IMG/VR virus record: IMGVR_UViG_3300023109_000074
Location: 1 to 32,483 of that record
DNA length: 32,483 bases
Direction: 5' to 3' (one strand)
Source: a virus
Made by a program: the position numbers and the translations under genes. A model generated the notes under the pieces. The model saw nothing but the letters and a program-made list of their open reading frames with translations. It did not search any database and was not told the DNA's origin. Positions 1-8,706 of the stretch are shown here, piece after piece (within the stretch, counting starts at the first letter, position 1; each line of letters starts with the position of its first letter).

Positions 1-437
1 GGAACTACTTTGTTCCAGTTCTCTTCATCAAAACAAGAAAAAACACACCAGTTAACATTTTTATCATTTATTAGTTTTTTTGTTGTGTATACACCGCTAT
101 CTTTGTATAAATAAATATTACTATTGTTTAAAGCATTTATAATAGGTGTAATAGCGTCTTGTCTGTCTTTGTTTAGAATTAAGCCATCATGATTACCAAG
201 AATTATATGAGTAGGCGCAATCTCAGCTAAACTATTAAACCACCAATTTAAATTATCAATAAGCTCAGGTGAAATACCTTGAGTTTTTGAATGAACAATA
301 TCCCCACCAATAAAGATAAGATCAGGCTTTTCTTTATTTAAGCTTTCAAAAAGCTTATTGAAAACAGCTCGATATTCTTCGTGTCTTTTAAGCCCACGCC
401 AATGGACATCTGATATATGTGCAAATCTTAGTGACAT
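1..437 (-). CDS. gp47: SbcD/gp47-like recombination nuclease (partial, 3' end outside window)
   Basis: This gene starts at an ATG at 437 and stays open to the window edge, giving about 145 N-terminal residues. They carry the calcineurin-type metallophosphoesterase motifs in order: D10-V-H12 in HISDVH, G45-D46 in FIGGD, and G81-N82-H83-D84 in LGNHDG. In the Mre11/SbcD/T4 gp47 family these residues bind two metal ions. The protein pairs with an SbcC/gp46 ATPase to trim DNA ends for recombination-dependent replication and repair. The partner gene and the capping domain would lie to the left of this window. An AAGGA ribosome site sits just ahead of the ATG, and the upstream primase gene stops 9 bases away, so the two are probably co-transcribed. 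The family call is firm; gp47 rather than another phosphoesterase follows from the HISDVHWRG opening and the T4-like context. Confidence 0.88.
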   Translation of the reverse strand, partial: MSLRFAHISDVHWRGLKRHEEYRAVFNKLFESLNKEKPDLIFIGGDIVHSKTQGISPELIDNLNWWFNSLAEIAPTHIILGNHDGLILNKDRQDAITPIINALNNSNIYLYKDSGVYTTKKLINDKNVNWCVFSCFDEENWNKVV

Positions 438-446
438 TTTGATTCC

Positions 447-1433
447 TTATAGCATTGCTATTTTTGTAAGTAGCAAGTCGTTTTCTCTATATTCTTTTGC
501 ATTGTTTAAACATTCGCTAAACTGACTGTATGTCATGTCTCCTACATCGTTAGCAGACCTTGTGTCTAATATGTTGACTTTTACATCATACTCATGAAGA
601 AGCTTAGCAATCTTAATCGTTTTAAAATAGACATCCTTGTCTAAAGCTAAATTAACTGCTGTCTTGTTTTCAACTATTCTTCTAAATAATTTCATATCAT
701 ACGTTAAAGAAGAGCCAAGCAAGCATGTTGCATTATCGTTTGTTTTTATTAGATCTAAAGGACCTTCAACCACAGTTAAAGGTCGGCTCCAGTCAATATA
801 AAGTTCATTAAATATAATTTCTTTTTTTGTAACACTAGCATTTTTATATTTCACAGGACTAGATGTATCAACATCGATTCTTCTTGCAGTATAGAAATTC
901 ATATCTCCTTTGTCGTCAAAGGAAGGAATAATTAAGCTTCGCCTAAACTCTATGTCTGTTGATACTCCAAGTCTTAAGAGGCACATCTTATGTTTATTGA
1001 TGCCTCTTTTAATTGCATATCTAAAGACGTCTCTAACATTTGGATCTTGTGAACTGTAATTGTTTGACAGAAGTTTGAAACCTCTAGGTGTGTCAACAGT
1101 TTCAATGGCATCTTCATCTAATTCTTCTGTTTCAAATAGATTAATTGAAAATGAATTTTCAATGTTTTTTCTTTTAAATAAAACTTTAGACTCATTAACT
1201 TTAGACTTATTAAACCTACTAACAATGTAGCTAACATCTGAACCTTTTTTATCACAAAGCCAACAATGCCAAAAGTTTTTCTCTAGATGTATCACTAGTT
1301 TTAGTTTGTTCTTATTAGAATGTTTACAAAAAGGACACCAAATAGAAACATTAACACCATCGTTAGACATGTGTGTTCTATTAGTTAGATTTTCAATAAA
1401 ACTTATCTTATTATTAGTTGATATTGTTTTCAT
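447..1433 (-). CDS. gp61: DNA primase, T4 gp61-like
   Basis: The protein has 328 residues if it starts at the ATG at 1433, close to T4 gp61 at about 340. An N-terminal zinc ribbon has C33-x2-C36 and C57-x2-C60 (CPFC and CWLC). A C-terminal TOPRIM domain has VVEGPLDLI (acidic residue near 223), LALDKD (near 265-267) and a SANDVGDM segment that parallels the KDVNDM stretch of T4 gp61. The expected role is RNA primer synthesis for lagging-strand replication together with a gp41-type helicase, which is not in this window. An upstream in-frame ATG at 1493 would add 20 residues read entirely inside the resolvase gene, so I prefer 1433. That still overlaps the end of the resolvase gene by 20 bases. 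The nearest ribosome site, AAAGG, is about 12 bases away, so translation is probably coupled to the resolvase gene. Confidence 0.85.
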   Translation of the reverse strand: MKTISTNNKISFIENLTNRTHMSNDGVNVSIWCPFCKHSNKNKLKLVIHLEKNFWHCWLCDKKGSDVSYIVSRFNKSKVNESKVLFKRKNIENSFSINLFETEELDEDAIETVDTPRGFKLLSNNYSSQDPNVRDVFRYAIKRGINKHKMCLLRLGVSTDIEFRRSLIIPSFDDKGDMNFYTARRIDVDTSSPVKYKNASVTKKEIIFNELYIDWSRPLTVVEGPLDLIKTNDNATCLLGSSLTYDMKLFRRIVENKTAVNLALDKDVYFKTIKIAKLLHEYDVKVNILDTRSANDVGDMTYSQFSECLNNAKEYRENDLLLTKIAML

Positions 1434-1998
1434 TATAAATTGCTGCCTTTGATATGACATAAGCGTCAGACATATCATAACAACAATCATCATTTTTTAC
1501 AAGTCCTTTATTTGGTCCTGATTTTAAAGTCCTTAAAGGCCAATCAAATTTAAAATTATTTTTTTCAAAATCATTCTTAACCCAGCTGAAAATTTGCTCT
1601 TTTGTGTTAATATCAAGCTTTTTGTTTAACTTTATTCCTAGATTCTTTCTTGCACTATTAACATTTATATATTCAGGAACAACAGAATAAACCTCAGCAG
1701 CAATATATGAAACTATTCCGTTAAACCTATTCAATTGTGATAAAGTCTTAGCAGATGAAAAACCTTTACTAAATGACTGGAATGATTCTTCTATTGAAAG
1801 AACTATGTCTTCTTCAAAAGAATAATTTTCAAAAAAAATTGTAAATTCATCTCTAATCTTCTTAGATTTATTAAAGATACATGATAACTTTTTAAGATTC
1901 ACGCTTCTTAAATCAACAAGATTTCCTAATCTATCTAAAAACGCTATACCAACTATAGATGTTGATATATCTAAACCAATATATTTTACTTTGTTCAT
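1414..1998 (-). CDS. RuvC-like Holliday junction resolvase
   Basis: This 194-residue protein looks like a RuvC/RNase H-fold nuclease. The visible acidic set is D10 in YIGLDIS, E70/E71 in LSIEES, and D175 and D178 in DMSDAYVIS. An NSARKNLGI segment near 115-122 resembles the substrate-contact helix of RuvC-type resolvases. It would cut branched DNA, resolving Holliday junctions and replication or packaging intermediates. T4 itself uses the unrelated endonuclease VII (gp49) for this, so here RuvC may be the replacement. The start codon overlaps the stop of the 1004-residue structural gene by one base (TAATG), and the end overlaps the primase gene. The resolvase therefore links the structural run to the replication genes. 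A non-resolvase nuclease or YqgF-like protein is possible but less likely. Confidence 0.8.
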   Translation of the reverse strand: MNKVKYIGLDISTSIVGIAFLDRLGNLVDLRSVNLKKLSCIFNKSKKIRDEFTIFFENYSFEEDIVLSIEESFQSFSKGFSSAKTLSQLNRFNGIVSYIAAEVYSVVPEYINVNSARKNLGIKLNKKLDINTKEQIFSWVKNDFEKNNFKFDWPLRTLKSGPNKGLVKNDDCCYDMSDAYVISKAAIYNENNIN

Positions 1999-4900
1999 TA
2001 AAAATCCATTTTAAGTCTAAATAACACATTATCAGAATCTTTTTTAGCATAAGGCTTAACAATTTTAGCTTTAGCTACTATATTAAGATTTGAATCATGT
2101 AGATTTATGTCTGTAATATATACAAAATCCTCATCAGAGTTAAATGCAGACTCATTTAGTCTTAGACTTTCAATTTGAGACGTATTATAAGACTTGTTAG
2201 TTCTTCCTGCATAAGCAGGCAAATTTAATTCATAAACATTTAATTTTGAAGAAGATTTAAAATCTAATTTTAAACTAAACTCTCCAAAGTTTTCTAGAGA
2301 AGGATGTAATATAGTTACAATTCCTTCATTATATAAACAATGACCGACATAACTCCATTCTGCATGTTTTGTAAGCGAGTCAGCTCTATATAAAGTTCCT
2401 TTACCATTATCTTTTAATTTAATCTTTTTATTTCCAAAAGTACCAGATAAACCTGAATCATACAATTCTACTGACTCTTTTTCTAATCTTCTTCCAAATA
2501 TCTGTGTTGATATACAAAAAGCTTTTGAATGAGTTTCAGACATATCATCATATAAGTTATATAAAGGATATTCTTGTTTAAAATATGGAATAAAATTAGC
2601 ATTATCATCAATATTGTCTAACTCTTTTTTAACAACATAAGGTAAATAACTAGCATTACTATTTACAAAAGAGTCATTAATTTTCCTAGATACTGGATTT
2701 GACAAATCTTTTAAGAAATAGCCTGTTCCAACTTCAACAAATTTATTATTATCATTGATATCACTTTTGATTTTTAAAAATTTTGTTTGATCATCATCTA
2801 AAAGTGTGAAATCTTCTCTAAAAAAATTGTTCAATGAAATATTTTTTAGTCCATCATAACTTATTTTAAATGACACATCACCAGAAATTTTATAATCTTC
2901 TCTTTGTTCAAGAGGCATAAGGCTTTTAAGACTATATGAATAATCATAAAGATCAGAGTCAGCTATATAAGTTATAAGATTATTTGATTTTAAAATAGAA
3001 TCTTCTTTGATAACTTTATTTAAACTAACATGTCCTATATCAAAATAATTGTTATCGTCATAGTGAGATTCTTCAACAGAATTATTATAATAATTTTTAT
3101 ATTTTTGTGTTTGAAGACCATTATCACATGGCATTATAAAATTATTTTTATAAGTAAAGTATTTTTTAAAATATAAGTCAAAATCACCACTGTCTTCTAA
3201 AGACAATTCATGAAGTTTTTGATGATATAGTTTATTAATACTTTCTCCTTTTTTAATATTATCAACTAAATTACTTTGACTATCTCCTAAAATATTACCA
3301 CTAGGTATATAACTTAATACATTAAACAAATTATAATTAACTTGATCTGATGTATATTCACCATTAAATACAACATTTGGACATGATTTTTGTTTAAACT
3401 CAAATAAGAATTTTTCAACTATTACTTCATGACCTAAACATTTGTTTGAAAAATAATTATTAATCGGACCTGAAAAGACATTGTTTTGCAAATTAATATT
3501 TGAAATAGAACCACTAGAAGTGTTATCACTTATTCCATTTAGATTAACGATTGATTTCTTTTTTATATCTTTATTAAAGTACAAAACAGGCAAGGAAAAT
3601 ATTAATCTATTATCACTAAAATCAGAAATACTATTTTCACATATAAGACTCTTAATATCCTTTATACTACTGTTGTAAATTCTTACATCACAAATTTCAG
3701 CACTTAAAGCTATACTAGTAGTATCTAAAACATAATTTTGAGCATCCAAATCAACTAAAGAATTGTTTATTTCAACATCAATAATAGTAGTACCGGTTTC
3801 AAAAAAATCATCTTCAATATTTTCTCCAAAGTTTATATTTTTAAGTGCATACGGACCAATATAATCTCCGTCAGAAGAATAATTCACTGAAAATAATCTT
3901 TTAAATATTTCAACTTCATCAGACACAGCTTTAAAAGAATTTCCAATACAAATAAAACTATTACTAGTGTTTGCTTTTCTAAAATCAGAAATTGCAGCAT
4001 TTACGCTGTCAACTTGATTTCCATCAATATGAATCTTTAAGTTTAAAGCATTATCCTTTATATCTTCTAAAGAAACACAAACATTATGCCAATGATTATA
4101 ATCAATAATATTATCACTACTTAAAACTATATTTGTATCTTTTTCAACATCATTTGATGATATATTACTATTTAAAAAATTTACTGATGCACCGCTTAGT
4201 ATATGTTCGTCGCCTAATGTTACAAACAATCTAAACTTATCTGTATAACCAGATTGATCTGTGCTTGAACCTTTAACTAAATACAAACCAATTATTCCTG
4301 GGATAAAAAAGACACAGCCAGGATTAAAACTGTAGCCTTCTATGTTTTTGTTGTTTTGATTTACATAGAAAGATAGGGTTAAATTATCATCGTCATTTTT
4401 GAAAAACTCATAAACACTTTTTACATCATGAAAAGCGTTAGGATAAACAACTACATTTTTGTGTGTTTTATCTGTGTTTTTTAAGTTATTTATATTAAAA
4501 AAATTTAAGCAATTATAATTTGAAAATCCCCAGTGCGGATTTAAAACTTTATATTTCATATTTTCTCTATAGAATTTATAAAGATTTTTTATTGTCTTTT
4601 TCTTGTAAAAATTTTCATCGTCTACAACAAACTTTTGCTTAACCTTTTCAACACCAAACTTAAATTCTCCAGAATTATCAAGTGAAAATCCAGCTTCTGA
4701 AAGTTTGACATCATGAGGACTATCTTGTTGTAACCTTATAGCATTAAGTTTTTCTAGGACTGTTTCACCTGAGTCTTTATCAAAATTTGAATTAATGTAA
4801 CTATTGAATTTTTCAAACTCATTAGAACCTAAAGAATAAGACTTTTTAGGATTATTAATCTTAGAACTTAATTGACCGTAAACTCCTGATTCTTCAATTT

Positions 4901-5012
4901 CTAAAGATTCTAAATCACTACATTCAATTGAAGCTGAAACATATGTTTTTTGAGGCTGTAATTCGATTGTGTTTTTTACAATCATTTTAGGATCAATTAA
5001 ATTTAAAGTCAT
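1998..5012 (-). CDS. LamG-like large tail/baseplate structural protein, 1004 aa
   Basis: I see no enzyme motif. Roughly residues 205-460 look like a concanavalin A/LamG jelly roll: a strand NLTLSFYVNQ, then NHWHNVCVSLEDI followed by LNLKIHIDG, the usual LamG order of 'cost of entry' strand, 'W-H-x-V' and 'L-x-x-Y/H-x-D-G'. The remainder is Asn/Ser/Asp-rich and acidic, with no signal peptide or membrane segment. LamG folds in phage virions usually bind glycans or mediate contacts between subunits, so this could be a peripheral baseplate or receptor-contact protein. It follows the 407-residue gene by 9 bases, with an AAGGGTAGG ribosome site, and its stop overlaps the resolvase start. That it is a virion protein is inferred from position, size and the fold. 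The ends of the domain are approximate. Confidence 0.65.
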   Translation of the reverse strand: MTLNLIDPKMIVKNTIELQPQKTYVSASIECSDLESLEIEESGVYGQLSSKINNPKKSYSLGSNEFEKFNSYINSNFDKDSGETVLEKLNAIRLQQDSPHDVKLSEAGFSLDNSGEFKFGVEKVKQKFVVDDENFYKKKTIKNLYKFYRENMKYKVLNPHWGFSNYNCLNFFNINNLKNTDKTHKNVVVYPNAFHDVKSVYEFFKNDDDNLTLSFYVNQNNKNIEGYSFNPGCVFFIPGIIGLYLVKGSSTDQSGYTDKFRLFVTLGDEHILSGASVNFLNSNISSNDVEKDTNIVLSSDNIIDYNHWHNVCVSLEDIKDNALNLKIHIDGNQVDSVNAAISDFRKANTSNSFICIGNSFKAVSDEVEIFKRLFSVNYSSDGDYIGPYALKNINFGENIEDDFFETGTTIIDVEINNSLVDLDAQNYVLDTTSIALSAEICDVRIYNSSIKDIKSLICENSISDFSDNRLIFSLPVLYFNKDIKKKSIVNLNGISDNTSSGSISNINLQNNVFSGPINNYFSNKCLGHEVIVEKFLFEFKQKSCPNVVFNGEYTSDQVNYNLFNVLSYIPSGNILGDSQSNLVDNIKKGESINKLYHQKLHELSLEDSGDFDLYFKKYFTYKNNFIMPCDNGLQTQKYKNYYNNSVEESHYDDNNYFDIGHVSLNKVIKEDSILKSNNLITYIADSDLYDYSYSLKSLMPLEQREDYKISGDVSFKISYDGLKNISLNNFFREDFTLLDDDQTKFLKIKSDINDNNKFVEVGTGYFLKDLSNPVSRKINDSFVNSNASYLPYVVKKELDNIDDNANFIPYFKQEYPLYNLYDDMSETHSKAFCISTQIFGRRLEKESVELYDSGLSGTFGNKKIKLKDNGKGTLYRADSLTKHAEWSYVGHCLYNEGIVTILHPSLENFGEFSLKLDFKSSSKLNVYELNLPAYAGRTNKSYNTSQIESLRLNESAFNSDEDFVYITDINLHDSNLNIVAKAKIVKPYAKKDSDNVLFRLKMDF

Positions 5013-5021
5013 AACCTACCC

Positions 5022-6245
5022 TTAATAATCTAGTCTAACGCTAATCGACAAATCAACTTCTGGGTTTTTCTCAATAGGTCTTGAAGTTTTAGCAACTGCT
5101 AATAATTCGTCATCTTTTGCTCCAAATAGACCAATAGTTGTAACGTATGTAAAAGGATCATCTCCTTTTTCTTGTATACATCTTATATTACCATCTTCAT
5201 CAATATAAGTTGGGTTAGTTGAAAAGTTTGCGTCATTTGGTCCAACTCTACAAAAATGAATTGTTGAATTAATGCTAGTCTGATTAATAAACCCAATAGC
5301 TGATTTGTTATCTCTTCCGAATCTTGTATCTGAAATGTGGTCTATAATATTATCAATTGATCCGCTTATCCAGAAATTAGGAATAAAGTCATTATCAAAA
5401 TCAACTTCATTATTATCACTATTAACAGAAGAAATTGGCCCAACAATATGATCTGTAGACGTAAAAACCTGTTCTGCGTCTAAAACAATAATTCCTTTAT
5501 TGTAAAATATTAATCCAACTTTTGTATCACTACCATCAGTAACGATAGAACCTATATGACCTGATATCGGTGATACATTTAAATTTGATGTAGAACCTAC
5601 ATCAGAATAAAGTTTAAAATCATTACTATCTGATGAAATAGATCCACTAATGTTATTAGTAACACTAGCAGCCTCATCAAGCGATTTGTGTATTTTAATT
5701 GAAAATTGTTCTTTATCTAATCCATCTCTTACAAATAGCCTTTTAAAGTTTACAAAAAGAGCATAATCAATTCTATCATCTAAACTAGACGACTCATATG
5801 GAACATGAAAAGCAGAGTCTGAATCGCCTAGTAAATAGTGTGCATATTGTTTGTATATGTTTGATTTTTCTCTCATCATAAGTGTAGTGTTATCAAACAC
5901 TTTTTTTCCGCTTGCATCCGGAGTAACAATAATTCCATTAATAGTTTCTGTTCCGTCGCTGTTTTTCTGTGAAAAAGACCCAATTGTTAAATCTAGCATT
6001 TCGTTAGAAGTTTGATATGTATGATTTTGATCAAATACTGTTTGATACAAAGACGAAGTTACTGAGCCTGACAGCTCTAAACCACCTGTTACGAAAACTT
6101 CATATTTTTTTCTTGTGTACGTTGGTGTTACGTCACTGTTTTCTTCATATTTACTTGCAATGTCTACCTGAAGTATATCAACTAACTGTCTAATATTAGA
6201 CTTCTTGTAAACCTTATCAGTGCTATTTATATTATAATATGTCAT
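5022..6245 (-). CDS. Virion structural protein, probable baseplate component, 407 aa
   Basis: The protein has no motif that names a function. Its N-terminal quarter, with KKSNIRQLVDILQVDIAS and then VFVTGG...SLYQTVFDQ and TSNEMLDLTIG, has a pattern I associate from memory with structural proteins encoded in the baseplate region of large marine myoviruses. The middle section has IYKQYAHYLLGD and RIDYALFVNFKRLFVRDGL. The C-terminal half is rich in Ser/Asp turns and ends in DLSISVRLDY. There is no signal peptide or membrane segment. A ribosome site (ATAGGAT) precedes the ATG, and gaps of 10 and 9 bases separate it from the neighbouring genes, so it is produced with the 248- and 1004-residue proteins. 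A peripheral wedge or tail-fibre attachment role is a guess from context. Confidence 0.6.
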   Translation of the reverse strand: MTYYNINSTDKVYKKSNIRQLVDILQVDIASKYEENSDVTPTYTRKKYEVFVTGGLELSGSVTSSLYQTVFDQNHTYQTSNEMLDLTIGSFSQKNSDGTETINGIIVTPDASGKKVFDNTTLMMREKSNIYKQYAHYLLGDSDSAFHVPYESSSLDDRIDYALFVNFKRLFVRDGLDKEQFSIKIHKSLDEAASVTNNISGSISSDSNDFKLYSDVGSTSNLNVSPISGHIGSIVTDGSDTKVGLIFYNKGIIVLDAEQVFTSTDHIVGPISSVNSDNNEVDFDNDFIPNFWISGSIDNIIDHISDTRFGRDNKSAIGFINQTSINSTIHFCRVGPNDANFSTNPTYIDEDGNIRCIQEKGDDPFTYVTTIGLFGAKDDELLAVAKTSRPIEKNPEVDLSISVRLDY

Positions 6246-6255
6246 TTAATTTATC

Positions 6256-7002
6256 CTATTCAATTGAATTACTAGTTATAGTAACTGGAAATATCAATGA
6301 AGACTTAGAATTATTTCCTATAATTTCTATTTGTGTCTTTATTTCTGAAGAGTTTGAAGAAGTTGCATAATATTTATAAGAGTCATTAGTAGTTTTACCT
6401 ATTGCAGTAACAATTATTTGACCAAATCTTTGATTGTCAAATTCAGCTTCTGAATTTAATTCTTGTGCAGGAATAACATAATAAGCAATATCATCTCTAA
6501 CGTCGTCAGGTTCTAGTTCATTTATTTTTATAATTTTATTAAACATTTTTACAATGAATTCTGAGTCTACCAACCCAGACTCTGTAATTACAAGGTCTTG
6601 ATCTTGATTTAAAAATGTTTTAAAGCTAATTTTTGCATTTTTTCCTAAATTAGACGAGCTATTAGAAGTTATTCTTATTGATGAGTCTTGAAAACTTCTT
6701 AGTTTTAGAAAAGGAAACGCATAAATACTATTAGTATTATTTGCAATAAATGATCTGATAGGATATTTTAATGCAAGGTCTTCATCAGTAACAGCTTCGA
6801 AAACTGGCGTATTCTTCTCTATTTTTTCTTTTCCAATAATAAGACCATATTTTTTCAAAATAGAGTAGTCAACTTCATCATCACCTAGTCTAAACCTAGA
6901 TATACTAAATGAATTGTCATTATTAGACAATAACTCTCTTCCTTTTTCTGTTAAAACAGCATCAATTATGACATTGTTTGTTGAATGATTTAGAAATCCC
7001 AT
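6256..7002 (-). CDS. Baseplate-region structural protein with IDxxLTxxGR N-terminal motif, 248 aa
   Basis: The first 45 residues, MGFLNHSTNNVIIDAVLTEK followed by GRELLS and RFRLGDDEVDY, form a motif that recurs in virion proteins of large phages. The 335-residue protein encoded at 16538-17545 carries the same motif, so the two are paralogous at least at the N terminus. The rest is a beta-rich, Ser/Asn-rich body with no known catalytic residues. The gene is first after the longest gap in the window. It has a good ribosome site (AGGAG, about 10 bases before ATG) and a possible late promoter directly upstream, so it may start a new transcript. The shared N terminus suggests that both paralogues dock on the same type of baseplate or tail surface. 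That docking role is inference. Confidence 0.65.
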   Translation of the reverse strand: MGFLNHSTNNVIIDAVLTEKGRELLSNNDNSFSISRFRLGDDEVDYSILKKYGLIIGKEKIEKNTPVFEAVTDEDLALKYPIRSFIANNTNSIYAFPFLKLRSFQDSSIRITSNSSSNLGKNAKISFKTFLNQDQDLVITESGLVDSEFIVKMFNKIIKINELEPDDVRDDIAYYVIPAQELNSEAEFDNQRFGQIIVTAIGKTTNDSYKYYATSSNSSEIKTQIEIIGNNSKSSLIFPVTITSNSIE

Positions 7003-7074
7003 GTGGCTTTTTCTCCTAGTAATACTATTTATTTTATATATAAATATAATTAAATAAAACTTGTTATTTTAATT
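7003..7074. other. Longest intergenic gap (72 bases)
   Basis: This gap lies between the stop of the FN3 gene and the start of the 248-residue gene and is almost all A and T. It contains the candidate late promoter at 7026-7033, an exact TATAAATA on the opposite strand at 7039-7046, and the AGGAG ribosome site. An imperfect A/T-only inverted repeat at about 7047-7072 is too weak to call a terminator. Confidence 0.5.
7026..7033 (-). promoter_or_regulatory. Candidate T4-type late promoter element
   Basis: On the minus strand this reads AATAAATA, seven of eight bases of the T4 late promoter TATAAATA. It is followed by GTATTACT and the AGGAG ribosome site of the 248-residue gene. It lies in the 72-base gap 7003-7074, the longest non-coding stretch in the window, and a gp55-like sigma factor is encoded at the right end. 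Because the region is extremely AT-rich, such a match is expected often by chance, so position is the main support. Confidence 0.3.
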
Positions 7075-8706
7075 TTATTGTTTTTCAAAGTTTTTTATTT
7101 TGAAATCTTTTTCGTACTTTTTTAAGTCGTTAACTCTAAATATAGTAAACTTGTAATCTTCATCATTTTTTAATATACTAATTTCGCTATTACCTAGTTT
7201 GACAAAACCGTGATCAGGTGTTACGTATAATTTTATGTTTTTTATGTTCTTTAAAATAGGCAAGTTATCAATCATGTTGTCGTTATATTTAAAAAACTTA
7301 CTATTTTGCATAATTTTTTCGTTAGGCTTGTTTCTCGGTGCGCCTGAGTCTGCAACTAAGTCATGTATTATTTTGTCTTCAAAAGGATCATATAAAATAG
7401 CAATTTGCTCTGAATAGCTTGAAAACATTCCATGCGCATCAATAGTCCTTATAGAATAAATTGTTATCTTTCCTCTTTTATAATCATTATCTAAATAATT
7501 ATATTTTACTTCACCCGGTGTCTTAACAATCATTTCTTCAGGTATTATTTCGCTTGGCTGATATAGATCATTCTCATCATGACCTTCTAATTGTGCAATA
7601 ATTGTAAATGGTTCATCTAAGCTATATCTTCTAAGTATTTGATACCCTTTGGCATCATACTGATAATCAGTTGGTTCGTCCCAACTAACTTTAAGGGAAT
7701 CTTTATTTAGTTTAAATCTTATATTATTAGGAGGCGGAGGAGCTTCGTTTTCAAAACATTCTATTTCTTTTGTGATATAAGGATGGTCACACAACAAGTA
7801 TGTATTTAAAATTAAAGTATCACTTGGATCATTTTGCATATAAAGGAAAACATTAGAAACAACATATCTATAAGTTTCACCATATCTTACAGCTTCGTCT
7901 TCATAAGAAGAGTTTAAATAAAGTTCCTCTGAGTCTGAATTTTTTGTTATAAACTTGCCACATAAAAATTTATATTTTTCATCTTCATCAAGAATATATT
8001 TTTCTAAAAGTAATCCACATCTTATTGCGTTATACTTAGAAAAATCAATGTTTACATTATTTGTTTCATTAACTTTCCTAGATAAAACATTTAAATTTGA
8101 AAATATAGAACCGTCTGAAGATGATTCACTAATTAAATCATCGTTTTCTTTTGATATGTTTGAATAAATAATATCATTATAGACTTTGTTGTGTTCGAAA
8201 AGTCCTGTTTCTGGGAAAAAAGAATTAATTGTTATTTTGTTTGTATTTATCCCAAAGTCTTCTGGGTTTAAATAAGATATTCTCTGTGTATATTTAATAT
8301 CGTTAGAGCTTGTAGTAAATTTGTCTTTATTATAAAATTCAATATTATCTGACTTTTCTTTTTCATCCAAATCAATAGATAAAAATTTTCTTTTCGTAAT
8401 CATTTGATCGATTTTGTTAAAAATTTTTATACTGATTTTGTCTATACTATTTAATAATGATAAATTAAAAACTTCTGGTAAAAAATTATCTCTATTGTAA
8501 TTAAATCTATCAATTTCATTGTGATTATTTAAAGTTAATCTAATAAATCTTTTTTTATATCTAGATGATTCTGTGATCTTTATAATACTATCATCTATAA
8601 CTGTTTCATTTTTCTCGTAATAGTTATAAATAAAATTTGATTCAACTTTTAAATCTTTATTTCTTCTTCCATTTAATGAAAAAATGTGATCAATAACTTT
8701 ATTCAT
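7075..8706 (-). CDS. Fibronectin type III-containing structural protein, 543 aa
   Basis: Residues about 323-440 form a fibronectin type III domain: a proline-rich entry (APPPPNNI), LKVSWDEP with W342, YQILRR, then IYSIRTIDAHGMFSSYSE. A second, less clear FN3-like unit may precede it near 225-320, around RYGETYRYVVSNVFLY. The N-terminal third is unrecognised and the C-terminal 100 residues start with a DSGAPRNKPN segment. FN3 domains in phage tails are usually structural or adhesive. The gene is translationally coupled to the 1714-residue gene (ATGA overlap) and also has a GAGG ribosome site 5 bases before its ATG. It is the last gene before the 72-base gap. A baseplate or tail-fibre connector role is inferred from domain and position. 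Confidence 0.68.
   Translation of the reverse strand: MNKVIDHIFSLNGRRNKDLKVESNFIYNYYEKNETVIDDSIIKITESSRYKKRFIRLTLNNHNEIDRFNYNRDNFLPEVFNLSLLNSIDKISIKIFNKIDQMITKRKFLSIDLDEKEKSDNIEFYNKDKFTTSSNDIKYTQRISYLNPEDFGINTNKITINSFFPETGLFEHNKVYNDIIYSNISKENDDLISESSSDGSIFSNLNVLSRKVNETNNVNIDFSKYNAIRCGLLLEKYILDEDEKYKFLCGKFITKNSDSEELYLNSSYEDEAVRYGETYRYVVSNVFLYMQNDPSDTLILNTYLLCDHPYITKEIECFENEAPPPPNNIRFKLNKDSLKVSWDEPTDYQYDAKGYQILRRYSLDEPFTIIAQLEGHDENDLYQPSEIIPEEMIVKTPGEVKYNYLDNDYKRGKITIYSIRTIDAHGMFSSYSEQIAILYDPFEDKIIHDLVADSGAPRNKPNEKIMQNSKFFKYNDNMIDNLPILKNIKNIKLYVTPDHGFVKLGNSEISILKNDEDYKFTIFRVNDLKKYEKDFKIKNFEKQ

Noticed and set aside
7047-7072. A/T-only imperfect inverted repeat in the 72-base gap as a terminator
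   Set aside because: It has almost no G-C pairs, mismatches and a loop too small to be stable; not convincing.
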